Below are positions 37,871-48,920 of a stretch of DNA of 64,000 nt, in pieces (within the stretch, counting starts at the first letter, position 1; every line of letters begins with the position of its first letter). The notes below the pieces were generated by a model. The model was not told the DNA's origin. It saw only the letters and a list, made by a program, of their open reading frames with translations, and did not search any database. The translations under genes and the position numbers were made by a program. The stretch comes from Paramecium pentaurelia. Lineage: Eukaryota > Ciliophora > Oligohymenophorea > Peniculida > Parameciidae. The stretch spans positions 237,728-301,727 of the forward strand of contig CAJJDO010000013.1 in NCBI GenBank assembly GCA_905183005.1, read 5' to 3'.

Positions 37871-38964
37871 ATGATCAGAAAACTGTTTAGAACTCCAATA
37901 TTTAAAAGTCTAAAATTCTATGCTCCAGCTTTATATATGTTTAGTCAATAAAACTAAGATCCTAAATTTTCAGAAGAAATCATGAATAAATTGAAGAATT
38001 AAGCATAATAATTTTATGATAACATAGTAGTGGATAATAAATTATAACATGTAGATGTTATTGATACAGATCATTTTAATTAATTAGTTTAAGAAAGCAA
38101 TTAGAAAATTATCATTGTTTATTGTTTTGCCTAATGGTCTTTAGAATGCAAAGAATTCAAAGAAGTATTGACTAAAAACATGGAAAAATATTCAGATGTT
38201 TCAACAATAATCAATATTGACATTGATAAACATCCAAATTTAATCACTTAATTATAAATTAATTCTGTGCCATTTGCTGGTGTAGTATATAATAACTAAT
38301 TTGTGGATGGATATTTTAAAAATGGAAAGTTTGATAGATTTATGTCTATTGTAGAATAAATATCAAGAATATTAAGAGGTGAAAATATTGAAGAAATGAT
38401 ATTGGAATAAATGTCTGGATTATTTTAAAGTAGAAATTATTAAGGATTATTGACTTTAACAAAAGAGGCATTAGCAAGAGAAAACATAAAAAAAGAACAT
38501 CCAAAATATTTATTATTCTAAGCATTAGCATATGTTTTAATGGAAGATTCAAATAAAATTTAAGAAACTCTTGATTTATTTGATAAATAATATAAAGATG
38601 ATTTAGAAGATATGAATACTAAATAATTATATTAATTAGTATAAGATTAATTTTAAATGATTAAAGACTTATAATCTTTAACTCCTGAAATTAAAAGAAT
38701 ATTAGAAAGATTAAATGATAATCCATAAGATAAAGATCTTTATTTTGATTTAGCTTTGGAGGCTATAAATGCAAAAAATTATGAATTAGCTATTAAAACA
38801 CTACTAAATGTAATATATTTAATTTAATTTAGATTGTTAAAATGGATAAGAATTGGGCTGACAAGAAGGCTTAAAAAAAGTTGATAGAATTATTTACTCA
38901 ATTGGGAAATCAACATAATTTAGTTATTGAAGGAAGAAAACAACTTGGAAAACTATTAAATTGA
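37871..38964 (+). CDS. Thioredoxin-fold plus TPR protein, CnoX/YbbN-like
   Basis: 356 residues. The first 60 residues (MIRKLFRTPIFKSLKFYAP, basic and hydrophobic, no acids) look like a mitochondrial presequence. Then a thioredoxin fold: VDVIDTDHFNQLV, IIIVYCFAQWSLECKEFKEV, INSVPFAGVVYNN (with the cis-Pro). The active site is WSLEC, so the first Cys of CxxC is lost, as in bacterial CnoX (YbbN). The C-terminal half holds TPR-like helices: LNDNPQDKDLYFDLALEAIN, NYELAIKTLL, then LIELFTQLGNQHNLVIEGR, which is the YbbN tail pattern. A 23-nt intron (GTAATA...TTTAG near 38808) joins LLN to IVKMD. CnoX is a redox holdase; a mitochondrial chaperone role is inferred. Confidence 0.85.
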
Positions 38965-39084
38965 TTCATTTTGTTATCCTAAAATAATTATAATCTTATT
39001 ATTTTCTTATAAACTTAAATCTAAACTATAAAAATTGAATTTATATTTGTGAGAAATATTCTTAAACAAATTTCAATTCCAAAA

Positions 39085-39146
39085 AACATCTTTTTTCAAC
39101 ATTTATTTATTCTCTATTTCAAATAAATGTTTCATAAAGTTTGTTC
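39085..39146 (-). promoter_or_regulatory. SECIS element (selenocysteine insertion) in the 3' UTR of thioredoxin reductase
   Basis: On the minus strand, ATGA at 39132-39135 is followed by AACATTTATT, an apical loop containing TGAAATAG, then AATAAATGTT, a perfect complement, and GA at 39096-39097. This is the eukaryotic SECIS core: non-Watson-Crick ATGA/GA quartet, 10-bp helix and an A-rich apical loop. Flanking bases (AAACTTT and AAAAAG...GTTT) can form the lower helix. It lies about 130 bases after the stop codon. Confidence 0.8.
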
Positions 39147-39234
39147 TTAATTTAAAACAAACAAATGTCTTTCTTCTTCAAAATCAGCCTCAGAATACTT
39201 CTATTAAAGGTTAGGTGAAGTTTTTGTTTAAAAC

Positions 39235-39261
39235 ATCCCCTAGCCATAAAGGCCAGGGGAT
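39235..39261 (-). promoter_or_regulatory. RNA hairpin directly after the TGA(Sec)-GGT-TGA end of the gene
   Basis: ATCCCCTGGCC, loop TTTAT, GGCTAGGGGAT: a strong GC-rich stem with one mismatch in otherwise AT-rich DNA. It starts six nucleotides after the selenocysteine TGA and right after the stop TGA. The spacing is like that of selenocysteine redefinition elements described for other selenoprotein mRNAs; that role is inferred. Confidence 0.6.
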
Positions 39262-40801
39262 TCAACCTCAGCAACCTTCTTTTTAAGCATCATCAATTCC
39301 TTTAACTGCTGTTACTTATACAAGTTCCTTAAATAATAATAAATTTATACTTCAGAACAAGTTGGATGAATACCTACTGTAGAATCAAATTATTCCTTTG
39401 TTACTCCCATTTTCATAGCAACTGCATATCCTTAAGTAACTTCTCCAGCATGAGGTCCAAGATAATGAAATCCAATAACTCTACGATTATCATTTAAAAC
39501 AATCAATTTTGCAAAACAACTTTCACCTGAATGCATCTCAAAGTAATTCCATTCTAATGGTTTGAATATTGAATGATAAACAGTAATTTTATCTTCTCCA
39601 AATTTTTTGATTGCATCTTCTTCACTATATCCAATACATCCATATTCTAAAGGAGTAAATACAGTAGTAGCAACATATTCATAGGACATTAATTCAGTTG
39701 CTTTGTTAAATAACCTATTAGCTAATAATTATCCACATTTAATAGCTGTAGGAGTTAATTCTGGTCTACCTTCTACACAATCACCAATAGCAAAAATATT
39801 AGGAATAGAAGTTTTATCATCTGCTGAACATACTAGTTTTCCATTTTTATTCATATTTACTCCAACTTTTTCAAGATTTAATTTTTAGGTATCACTTACT
39901 CTACCTGTTGCAACTAAAACTGTATCAAATATTTCTTCTTATTTTTATCCATTAATTATCCAAGTTACTTTTCTCTTATTATCTTCAGTTGCTTCAATCA
40001 TGTCAGGTACACAACCTCTAATAAATCTAATTCCTTTCTCTTCCATATATATTCCAATCTTTTCTGCCATCTCTTAATCAAATCCTCTTAATAGAATGCT
40101 CCTCACCATAATTGCTACTTCATTTCCAATTCCATGTAAAAATCCTCCACATTCTAATGCAACATAGGAAGCACCTACAACTAATGTTTTTCCAGGATTC
40201 TCCTATTACCAAAATAAATCATCCGATGTTATAACCAATTTTTAGATATTTGGAATATTTTCTGGGTATGATGGTCTACCTCCAACTGCAATTACAATTG
40301 TTTTAGCTCTAACTGTTTCTATTTATCCTTTATTATCTGTTAACTATGAATATTTATTATTCTTTACTTTTATTGTATTAGCATCAATAAGTTCTGCTAA
40401 TTTATTATAATACTTCACATCTTCTCTCATTAATTGATTTTTATAGCCAAAATTCAATTTACGTATATGATTATTCACATTCTCAACCATTTTTTCCCAA
40501 TTGTGTTTTGAATCCACTTTTGTGTCAATCCATCTAGAAATCCTTAAAATTAAAAATACCCTGCTTCGACTTAATCATGTCTTAATTCTCCTAAAGTGGC
40601 AGCAAAATGCATTAATTTTTTTGGAATACAACCTACATTGACACATGTTCCTCCCAATCCCCATTTTGTTCCTAAAGGAGAAGGTTTCACAAAATCAGCC
40701 AGAGCAACTTTTGCTCCTAATTTGGCTGCTTATTTAGCACAAGCAAGACCTCCAGACCCTCCTCCTATTACAAACAAATCAAACTCTTATTCGACGTCCA
40801 T
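39262..40801 (-). CDS. Thioredoxin reductase, selenoprotein with C-terminal Gly-Cys-Sec-Gly
   Basis: NADPH-dependent flavoenzyme that reduces thioredoxin. Start MDVEQEFDLFVIGGGSGG (FAD-binding), GTCVNVGCIPKK (redox CxxxxC), a second nucleotide fold with VVGASYVALECGGF, NIFAIGDC, and the interface TVGIHPTCSE with the catalytic His. After a 23-nt intron (ending AAG, near 39322-39344) the end reads DAQKEGC, TGA, GGT, TGA. The first TGA (39268-39270) is therefore selenocysteine and the second (39262-39264) the stop: the Cys-Sec pair of animal thioredoxin reductases. A 26-nt intron near 40550 joins VEAG to WIDTKV. Length 496 residues counting Sec, normal for the large type. A SECIS lies downstream. 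Reading the first TGA as stop would remove the redox tail. Confidence 0.93.
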
Positions 40802-41142
40802 AAATTAATATTAAAATTGTGTTTAAATCTTAATTCCTATAAAAATCTGAAATTAATGAAATCATTTATATATATATTTAAAATATGATTATTTATGTAT
40901 ATTATGTAAATTTATTAATCTTAATAACTTATAAATCATCTTACAATCAATGAAAAAGCTCATCCAATCCATTAATATCCTAAACTTATTAAATAAAGTA
41001 ACATAGATAAACAGTCAAAGATGTATATAAACAAAAAATATAAAAGTTTTAATACTAATATAAAATTTAATTTTGTAAACCTAGAAGAAAATCATTAACG
41101 AGTTCATTTGAAATTAGACTCTTGTTTTTATGAAATAATCAT

Positions 41143-41463
41143 ATGATGTATGAAATTAAAAGATTTCAGAGATTTTATTCTAATTTAAAAAGTTTTTCTA
41201 ATAATTCGAAGTAATATCATTTTTAACTATCTGAAATAGTTATATTAAGTAATTTAAGTTAAGACTATTATGATAAGGAAGCTAAATTCGAAATAATCTC
41301 TGAATAATATTAGGCTTATTTTAGTTGAAAAAATAATCTTAACTTCTTCTTAGATTGTTCTTAAAGATTCCATTTAGCTAAAAATGGAAATAAAATTTTA
41401 TTGAATCCTCTATGTTTAAAATAACAAATTTAGCTTTTTATCATGAGAATCTGTTGGATTTGA
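41143..41463 (+). CDS. Small protein of unknown function
   Basis: Reads MMYEIKRFQRFYSNLKSFS and, across a 30-nt intron (GTTGAA...TTAG, which removes a TGA), NCSQRFHLAKNGNKILLNP, ending RICWI at TGA 41461. About 96 residues; the N terminus is basic and aromatic, as in mitochondrial presequences. No family recognised. The text is more complex than chance AT-rich frames, but the gene is not certain. It faces the next gene 32 bases away. Confidence 0.4.
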
Positions 41464-41495
41464 AATAGTTTAAAAATAAAACATATATTTAATCA

Positions 41496-41795
41496 TCATT
41501 AGAGTTATTCTGAGACAGAAGCACTTAACCTTTTTAAAATGAGAGGAGATCGAGCAATTAGTAAGGAGCATCGAATACTTGGAGTTGTAGAAATATTATC
41601 TGATGTCTCAGTGTCAGAATCAAGAGATCTTAAGGAGAATACTTGTTTCTTCTTTGAGTCCTCATAGTTCAATTGTTTCAAATGAGGATCTGTTAGTTAC
41701 TCAAGTTTTAACTATTCACATAAATATTTAAGAATTTTTTTCTCGATTTCCTTCATTTCTTGTAAACACAATTCATTATCTATCGTATCATTCAT
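41496..41795 (-). CDS. Small charged protein (99 aa), unknown
   Basis: Single exon MNDTIDNELCLQEMKEIEKK to LSASVSEQLQ. It opens with a short helical part and continues with a Ser-rich part (FSLRSLDSDTETSDN). No domain recognised. Its start is 49 bases from the divergent gene at 41845. Codon use looks coding; function unknown. Confidence 0.55.
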
Positions 41796-41844
41796 TGTAA
41801 TTAAATTATTAATAATTTTTGTATTATTGATTTAAATTTAAAAT

Positions 41845-42387
41845 ATGAATTGTGACAAGTCTATTCTAAAAGAACTGATTTAAACAAATATTATTTTAAT
41901 AGAGGAAGCCAAAGAATCTAATTTATAAAATTTCAACAATTCAAAGATGTGGATCAAGAAGTCCTTTAATAATTTGTTTAATTTACTACCCAAAGAAACT
42001 CTGGAGATGGATATAAATCAATTACTTACTGTATCAGAATAAGAAGAATTGATAAAAGATCCTCAACTTTCAATAGAATTTTTTAAAAATAAGTTCTAAA
42101 GAGAGATAGATGATTAAGATTGGGAAGATGAAGTAGAAACACACTTAACACCATAAAAAAAGTAAATTGAATTTTTTAATAAACAATAAGATTATTACCA
42201 TAAACTAGAACATTATAATCGAGCAATATGGGATTTAGAAAGAAACCTGCTACAAATTTATAATCATCTTAAAAAAAACTATTTTCTAGTGCAATTCATA
42301 ATAAATACAAAAGAAAACTAATTTGATTTAATTAATTTATATATGCTTTATAGATATATAATATAAGTAGACTTCTTAAATCTATGA
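41845..42387 (+). CDS. Helical protein (180 aa), unknown
   Basis: Single open frame MNCDKSILKELIQTNIILIE to TGA 42385. Helical and acidic, with DQDWEDEVETHL in the middle and HYNRAIWDLERNLLQIYNH later. The pattern of aromatic and charged residues is that of a real protein; I do not recognise the family. It converges on the XPB gene, whose stop is 53 bases away. Confidence 0.55.
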
Positions 42388-42440
42388 TTTCTTCTCAAAA
42401 TAATAATTTATTAATAATATTTTATATTTTATATTACTTT

Positions 42441-44448
42441 TCAATAACCATCTTCTTCCTTATCCTCATCTCCTTTTTATGTGCATGTCTCTAAAACTTT
42501 TTTTTACATTTCATCCAAAATTTTATCTAATAATAATTTTTTATCTGATTCTAATTAAGGAGGTTTGAGTTCTTCTGCTGAAATTATTTCATAAGGATAT
42601 CCTTAATTAATTACAGCAATTTATCTTTCAAATTGTATTTCTACTTCTCTTGTTCCTTTAGTTACAATTGAATAAAAGAAACAATCATATTCACCAATTT
42701 AATTTTCTTTTTTTCTTTGAATTCTACCCATTCTTTAAAATTCTTATCTAACAGATTTAAAATTAAAACTAATCTGAATTCCTACATTTGCAGATGGTAA
42801 ATCCAAACCTTGATCAGCAATTTAACCAAAAATAATAACATCTAATTTATCTTCTTAATATAATTTATAAATAGCTTATCTTTCTGTTTATTCAACTTTT
42901 TGACTAATAATAGGACAATTATTAAGTTTAGCAAATTTCTCAAGAGTACCAGTATCTGCTAATTTATTAACTTTTTCACAGAATACTAAAATCTTATCTT
43001 TTCTTGCTCTATGTATATTAATTAGACTTTATAAAACTTCAAATTTTTTTGGCTATTTATATTTTTATATTTACATTCATTTAATATAAAGTATTAGTAA
43101 CAAATTGATTATTGACTCTTCTATATTCTTCATATTTTTATTTATATAGATCTTACATACCAACATAAACTTAGATGCAATATATTTTACTCACATATCC
43201 CATTTATTTAAGATCTACAATCATAGATTCATGTAATTTAGGACCTACTTTATAAAAAATCTCTTTAATTTTATTATCTTATCTATATGGTGTTGCTGTT
43301 AAACCAATTTTCATATTAGCTTTCAATTTAGAAATTTCAGCATTTATTTATTCTGCAGGTAAACCATGAACTTCATCCATAATTAATAATGGCCATTCCA
43401 AAGTAGTAACATGTTTAATATCCTTTCTATTTGATGAAATCATATCCTTATTTGTAATTACTATAATATGTTCTCTACCTAAGACTGCCATTGGTACTTC
43501 TTATTAAGTTCTTAAAATAACTGCCAAATTGTTTTTATCCATTTCTGTAAATTTAATGAAAGACTTTTACCATTAATAAACATCATTGACTTAATCACAT
43601 ATAATGAGTGTTTTTCTCTTTATTTTTAAGGCCACATTAATTCCAAGCAGAGTTTTACCTGCACCACATGGTAAAATAATAACACCTGAATGAGCTTTAT
43701 CATTTTAGAATATTTTTTTTAATGCTCTATTCTAATGACTATATAATTAATAGATAGCCTTCATTCTAAATTACTATAATTTCTTTTATGTATCTTATTT
43801 TGTATTTTCTAAATCCTTTAGATAATCAAATTCTTGTTTAACTGGTACATTGAAATCTTCAACTAATTCTCTATTAACACTAAAGTGTTCATTAGCTTTT
43901 ATTTTAAATTTAACAAAAGTTTTATTTTCATTCATAATACTATCTTATCTATCATAATTTTCAATGCTTGTTAGATTATGCATTTATCCAAATTTACGAT
44001 ATTTTAATTCTTAGAGTAATTTCATTTCAATGTCAATATAATAAGAGTCTTTTTCTAGATAAAAATATGCTCTATTGAAATATTATGTATTCTTTTCAAT
44101 GAAATCAGTAATATCTTTAGGAATTCTCTCATTTTTAGCTAATCTATCTATTTCATTTTTAATGCGCTCTTCATTCCATCCAAGTGTCATTGCAGTATAA
44201 AGAGAATAAAATGTTATGATAAAAGTCTAAATATTAGTGGTTGTGGAACTAGGCTCAGCAAATTAGATTAATGTTTCTTCTGCAGCAGCTGCATCTCGAT
44301 GAAATTTTTCTAAAATGATTTCATATTTTTTCCATTAAGTATCATTATTGTTTTTATTTTTTTTTAATAATTATTCATTTTAAGGCTCATCTATTCTCAT
44401 AATAATAATTGGCCTTAAATAATGATCCATCTTAAATGTTTCATCCAT
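42441..44448 (-). CDS. XPB/ERCC3/SSL2 helicase, TFIIH subunit
   Basis: The DNA translocase of TFIIH, needed for promoter opening and nucleotide-excision repair. In order: an N-terminal domain (from MDETFKMDHYLRP), then YSHQNRALKKIF (Q-motif area), Walker A LPCGAGKTLLGI, DEVH box LIMDEVHGLPA, GLTATPYRQDNK, IFGQIADQGLDLPSANVGIQ and FQRMGRIQRKK (motif VI). DEVHGLPA differs slightly from the common DEVHVVPA. One 22-nt intron near 43042-43063 (GTAAAT...TAG) joins LYQMN to PKKFE and leaves 661 residues, short of the animal protein mainly in the N-terminal part. It ends in an acidic tail. Confident call. Confidence 0.94.
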
Positions 44449-44673
44449 TACAGAATTCTATTTTGATTTATATTTATAATAATAATAATTCCAATTAAAA
44501 AGGTTTTTAATAATTAGAAATAATTAAGTTTTTGAATTAATGTATAATAATTATATTTTAAAGACATCTATTTGAACTAGAATAAATGTTAATAAATTTC
44601 TTATACATTATATATTTATTAATATTAGCTATATACTTCTAAATATTATTTAAATTAAATAAGTAATAAGAAA

Positions 44674-46203
44674 ATGGACAACGACACATCAACATGCTCT
44701 ATTAGAAGTAGTAGTGTGAAAGTTCAAAAAATCTTTGATTAATATATGGCTTAAATAGCTCCTTTACCTAATCTTTAAAATTCTACTAACAAAGAAAATT
44801 CATTTTCAATCTCAAATGATCAACGATCTAATTATCATACAAGAATTTAAACACCTGACAAAACAACTTAAAGAAGCAATTCATAAATATAAGCTCTATA
44901 GGCTTTATAAAAAAAAAATATGGAGCTTAAAACAGAAAATGATAGTTTGAAAGAGCAGTTAAAAAATTATTAAAATTAATAAAGTACTATAAATGAAATC
45001 AATACAATCTATTAAAATCTATAATAACAGTATATTGTTTTAGATTTAGACCATAAACAATTATTGTAATCTTATGAATTATAGTTAAATCAATTAAAAT
45101 AAGAAAAGGATTAATGTATTGATTAAATCAATAGAAAATATAAATTACAATTAGATGAAATGAAATAATAAATGCAATTGTAAAATGATAGATATAAGAA
45201 TATTGAAGTTTGTAGAAATGATTAAGATTCTTTACTTTAGAATACACTTGATGAATTGAAAAAGGAGAGATAAATGCTAAATAAATTAAAATTAGATCAA
45301 AGATAATTATTGGAAGATAATGAATAATAATATGAAAAGTAATTACAGTATTAATAAAAATTATATCAAGAAATGAAAAACTAAAATACTATATTAATGA
45401 AAGAAAAGTAAGATTAATAAGATTAAATTAAAGAATTAGAAAATACATATAAGGATCTTGTATATCATTAGAAATAAGAAATTTAAAAGCTATAAAAATA
45501 ATATAATGATATTAAAAGTTTCTTTGAATCTTAAATGTAATAAGTATAAGAAGAAGTTTCATGTGCAATGTAAGAATTAAGAAATAAAAATAATACTTAC
45601 AATCAATAATTATAAGAATAAGAATAAATAATAGAAGATTTAGAGGATTTGAATAAATAATTAAAATAATAATTACTCTTTAAAGATTAAGAATTAGTAA
45701 ACTTAAAATCTTAATTAGAATAATTGTAAATTCAATAAGAATAGTTAAAATAAATGAATGATGAACTTATAAATTAATTTCACCTTTAAATTTAAGACTT
45801 ATCATAAAAAATAGAAGTGGAGAGAAATAATTATGATGAGGAATCAGAATTAAATGATGATGATAAAAAAGAAATTTATAATGCCTTACATAATGATAAG
45901 ACATTATAATTAACTACATCTCAATCATAAAATGATTTACATCCTTTATAATAACCATAAACATCAACAAGAGATCTTGAATATAAATTGTTGCTTTAAT
46001 AAATAATAGAAGTAGAAAAAGAAGCATTTAGATTAAATAATAATTACTAAACATAATTCTAATAATTCTCAAAGAATAATTAATTATCTGAATAATAAAA
46101 ACAACATTTAAAATAAGAGATGACAGATTTAATGTAGAAAATCAGAATCAATAATTCAAAATTATATGAACTTAAAGCAAAGGAATTCACTTACTTATCT
46201 TGA
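44674..46203 (+). CDS. Coiled-coil protein (509 aa)
   Basis: A single exon with start MDNDTSTCSIRSSSVKVQK. About 90 residues of Ser/Thr/Asn-rich head (TPDKTTQRSNSQ may be phosphorylated) are followed by nearly continuous coiled coil from KNMELKTENDSLKEQL to the middle, an acidic break (EESELNDDDKKEI), and a final coil ending KAKEFTYLS. No recognised domain. Such proteins are common in ciliate cytoskeleton and basal bodies, but this is inference. It has its own promoter region: the divergent XPB gene starts 225 bases away. Confidence 0.82.
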
Positions 46204-46430
46204 TAATTAACATATATTTAATATTTATTATTTAATCTACATAAATAACTAATAAAATGCTTGATCTTTTAAATTTGATATATGAAATATTTTCATATTA
46301 GTTTACTAAAAAATACTAGGTTTTTAATTAATATTGAATAGCCTAATCAATATCTATATATAAAATAATTTTAAAAAGAAGACCTAATTAAATGTCATAA
46401 AATATTGTATTTATATTTAATCTATAAAAT

Positions 46431-47069
46431 TCATTCTCTTGGTTTCTCTTATACTTTATTTATTGATAAGTATTTATATTTAACAATATTTTTAAATTTC
46501 TTTTCTTCATAAGTTTTATTGGCAATCCTTCCTCTTGCATTTATGAACCAAATTTAAATCTAATTGTTAAATAAAAAGGCTACCTATTTGCATGTAAGAT
46601 TGCACTTCTCAGCTAATTGAATTGTTTATTCTTTTGTTGGGTAAGGGTATGAAAAATGCTTATATAACCATCCTTTGAGAATAATGTTAGATTTTTTTGA
46701 AAACTTATGGCCCTTCTTATTGTCCTATTGATTTTGATCCTTGAGAATTTATCGTTATTAATAGAGTTTAACTTCATTCTCTAGAACCTATTACATGTAG
46801 TCGAAGTGCTATTAAAGAGATTTAATTGTGTGGCACTCTAATTCATCATTATTCAGTTAACGTAGGTAAGTTAAGAAACCTTAAAAGTGAGAAATATATG
46901 TGGCTGTTTAACTTTAAGTGACTTACTCTTCGATTTATGAGGATAGGTTATGTTCTTCATTCAGATTGTTGGAGCTGATCCACTTCTAAAAGAGAGTTTC
47001 AAGTGCATTGACTTATTACAAAACAAATAACTTGCGTTATTCAGCATGAATAGGTAATGATTGAGACAT
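46431..47069 (-). CDS. TALE-class homeodomain protein
   Basis: 204 residues. After MSQSLPIHAEQRKL and a helical N-terminal part comes a homeodomain: ILKGWLYKHFSYPYPTKEQT, then IQLAEKCNLTCKQIQIWFIN and ARGRIANKTYEEK. The SYPYPT between helices 1 and 2 is the three-residue loop extension of TALE proteins, and IQIWFINARGR is helix 3, with W, F, N and R in place (usual text: VSNWFINARRR). The match appears only after removing a 24-nt intron at 46560-46583 (GTAGCC...TTAG), which lies inside helix 3. DNA-binding transcription regulator; targets unknown. The region is less AT-rich than its neighbours. Confidence 0.88.
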
Positions 47070-47656
47070 TTGATTGAGAAAATTGAGATATTAATTTAAA
47101 TTAGATACATTCACTCATCCATAAACCTAAAAACTTAGAAATCAAAACAAATTATGTTTTTTTATTTTAAATGAGTTTAATTAATATTTATATATTCTTT
47201 ATTAAGACTCAAAACTAAATAGATTGTATTTAAGTCATTCTATAAACAAATTACACTTTATAATATATTGTAATATTGAAAGAATGATATGCAATATAAT
47301 AATAAGGCATAAAAAATCAAAAAAATATAAAGTTATAAATTTTTAAGTGAATTTTATAATCTTTATATTAACAGTACATGTATTACATTTTCAATATTTG
47401 TCAAATAATAGGTAAAATCATTTTTTTCTAATAATTCAGTTTTATATTGAAAATGTTATTTAATTTTATTCATTTTGAGAAATTGTTTCATTTTATACTT
47501 TAAATATATATATATAATTTATTTATTAATGAAGAGTATCAATTAATTGAGAAATCAACATAAAAAATAGATATAATTTGAAATAGGAGAATTATTTTTA
47601 AAAATTGAAAAGGAACAAAAAAAAAAAGGGAAAGATTTAAATGATATAACAATTTT
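47070..47656. other. Intergenic region
   Basis: About 590 bases between the homeodomain gene start and the PKA-R gene end, both on the minus strand. It should contain the homeodomain promoter. I saw no gene or RNA in it. A run of A and G near 47619 lies close to the PKA-R 3' end. Confidence 0.4.
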
Positions 47657-48807
47657 TCATTTACCTTAGTTGATCCAATATTACTCATATTTTTCATACT
47701 TCTCAGTGTTTCTTTTTAATATATCTTCTAAAGGTCCTAACATTCTTTTGAAACTATGTCTATCCAAGTATATTAATTTAACTTCTGTCTATTAATATAT
47801 GAAATATCAATTTACTTAAGCAACAACATTAGCTTATCTTGGAATGTCTTTTAGTAAGGCTAATTCTCCAAAATAATCACCTTCTTTATATTAAAAGACT
47901 TTAACTGGTTCTTATCCTTGAATCAATGTTTTAGTTGCTATCAATTCACCTTCTTCTATCATATAAAATATATCTCCTTATTCTCCTTCTCTAATAACAT
48001 AATCTCCTTTTTAGAAATTTGCACTTCTAATTGCATCTGCAACATGAGATCTTTCATATGGATCCATCATTGAAAGTAATTCAATTTACTTTAGAACATT
48101 TACATATTTTTCCCTCTTTCTAAAAATATAATATTTAATATATACTTCATTGCTGCATCCTTAACAATATGATTAAATGTTTATCTGTCTAATGCAAACA
48201 AGACAGAATTAGTTTTACTTTGAATTGAGGCAGCTCTTGGTGCATTATACAATAAGGCTAACTCTCCAAATGATTCTCCAGGATAATACACTTTTAAAAA
48301 TTTGTTTTCACTATCTTTTGTAAATCTCTTAAAACAATTTAGCTCCCCTTGATCTACAACATATAAATTATCCCCATTCTCTCCTTATCTAATTACCCAA
48401 TCCTCTGCACTAAAATTGCAAATCAAATATTTACTTATAACTACGTTCTTCCATTGCATCAATTACTATATCTTTTTCTCTTTAATCAAGTGATGCAAAC
48501 ATGAATGATTACTCTAATCTTTTACCTATATTTTCCTTCTATTATTGAGTCTTCACAATCACTCTAGGTTAAAATGACTGTTATTTTAATATTAAATATA
48601 CACCTCCTTTCTATTATATTATCCATATGCTTCAGCTGAAATAGAAGCTCTTTATTTCCTAGCAGCAACAGGTCTTTTAGGTAATTCTATTATTTCATCA
48701 TCAGAGGATGATGAATGTGCATTTTATTTCTATCTGGATTTAACAATATCTCTTCCTTTTTTATCTAACCAAGCAATTGACCAATCAATCTAATATTTTG
48801 ATTTCAT
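47657..48807 (-). CDS. cAMP-dependent protein kinase regulatory subunit
   Basis: Holds the PKA catalytic subunit inactive until cyclic nucleotide binds. From MKSKYQIDWSIAWLDKK it runs through the inhibitor segment KQRASISAEAYG, then two cyclic-nucleotide-binding domains, with phosphate-binding cassettes FGELALLYNAPRAAS and FGELALLKDIPRQANVV, and ends LGPLEDILKRNTEKYEKYE plus a short tail. The inhibitor site has Ser at the phospho-acceptor place, so it is of the substrate (RII) type. No docking/dimerisation domain is obvious at the N terminus. The frame is open upstream of this ATG (GRKTTSLCPRECGVS), so the true start may be further out, up to about 48930; that would overlap the divergent gene. 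Three or more small introns are present. Confidence 0.88.
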
Positions 48808-48920
48808 TATACCACATTTTTTGGCTATGAGGCTAGTATATCTTCCATCAATTTTTAGAGTAGAAACACCACATTCTCTTGGGCATAAAGACGTAGTTTT
48901 TCTGCCTATTAATTCATTTA

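Noticed and set aside
46430..47100. Foreign or mobile DNA, because of higher GC and dense structure
   Set aside because: The segment resolved into a homeodomain gene with the same codon use and a typical tiny intron.
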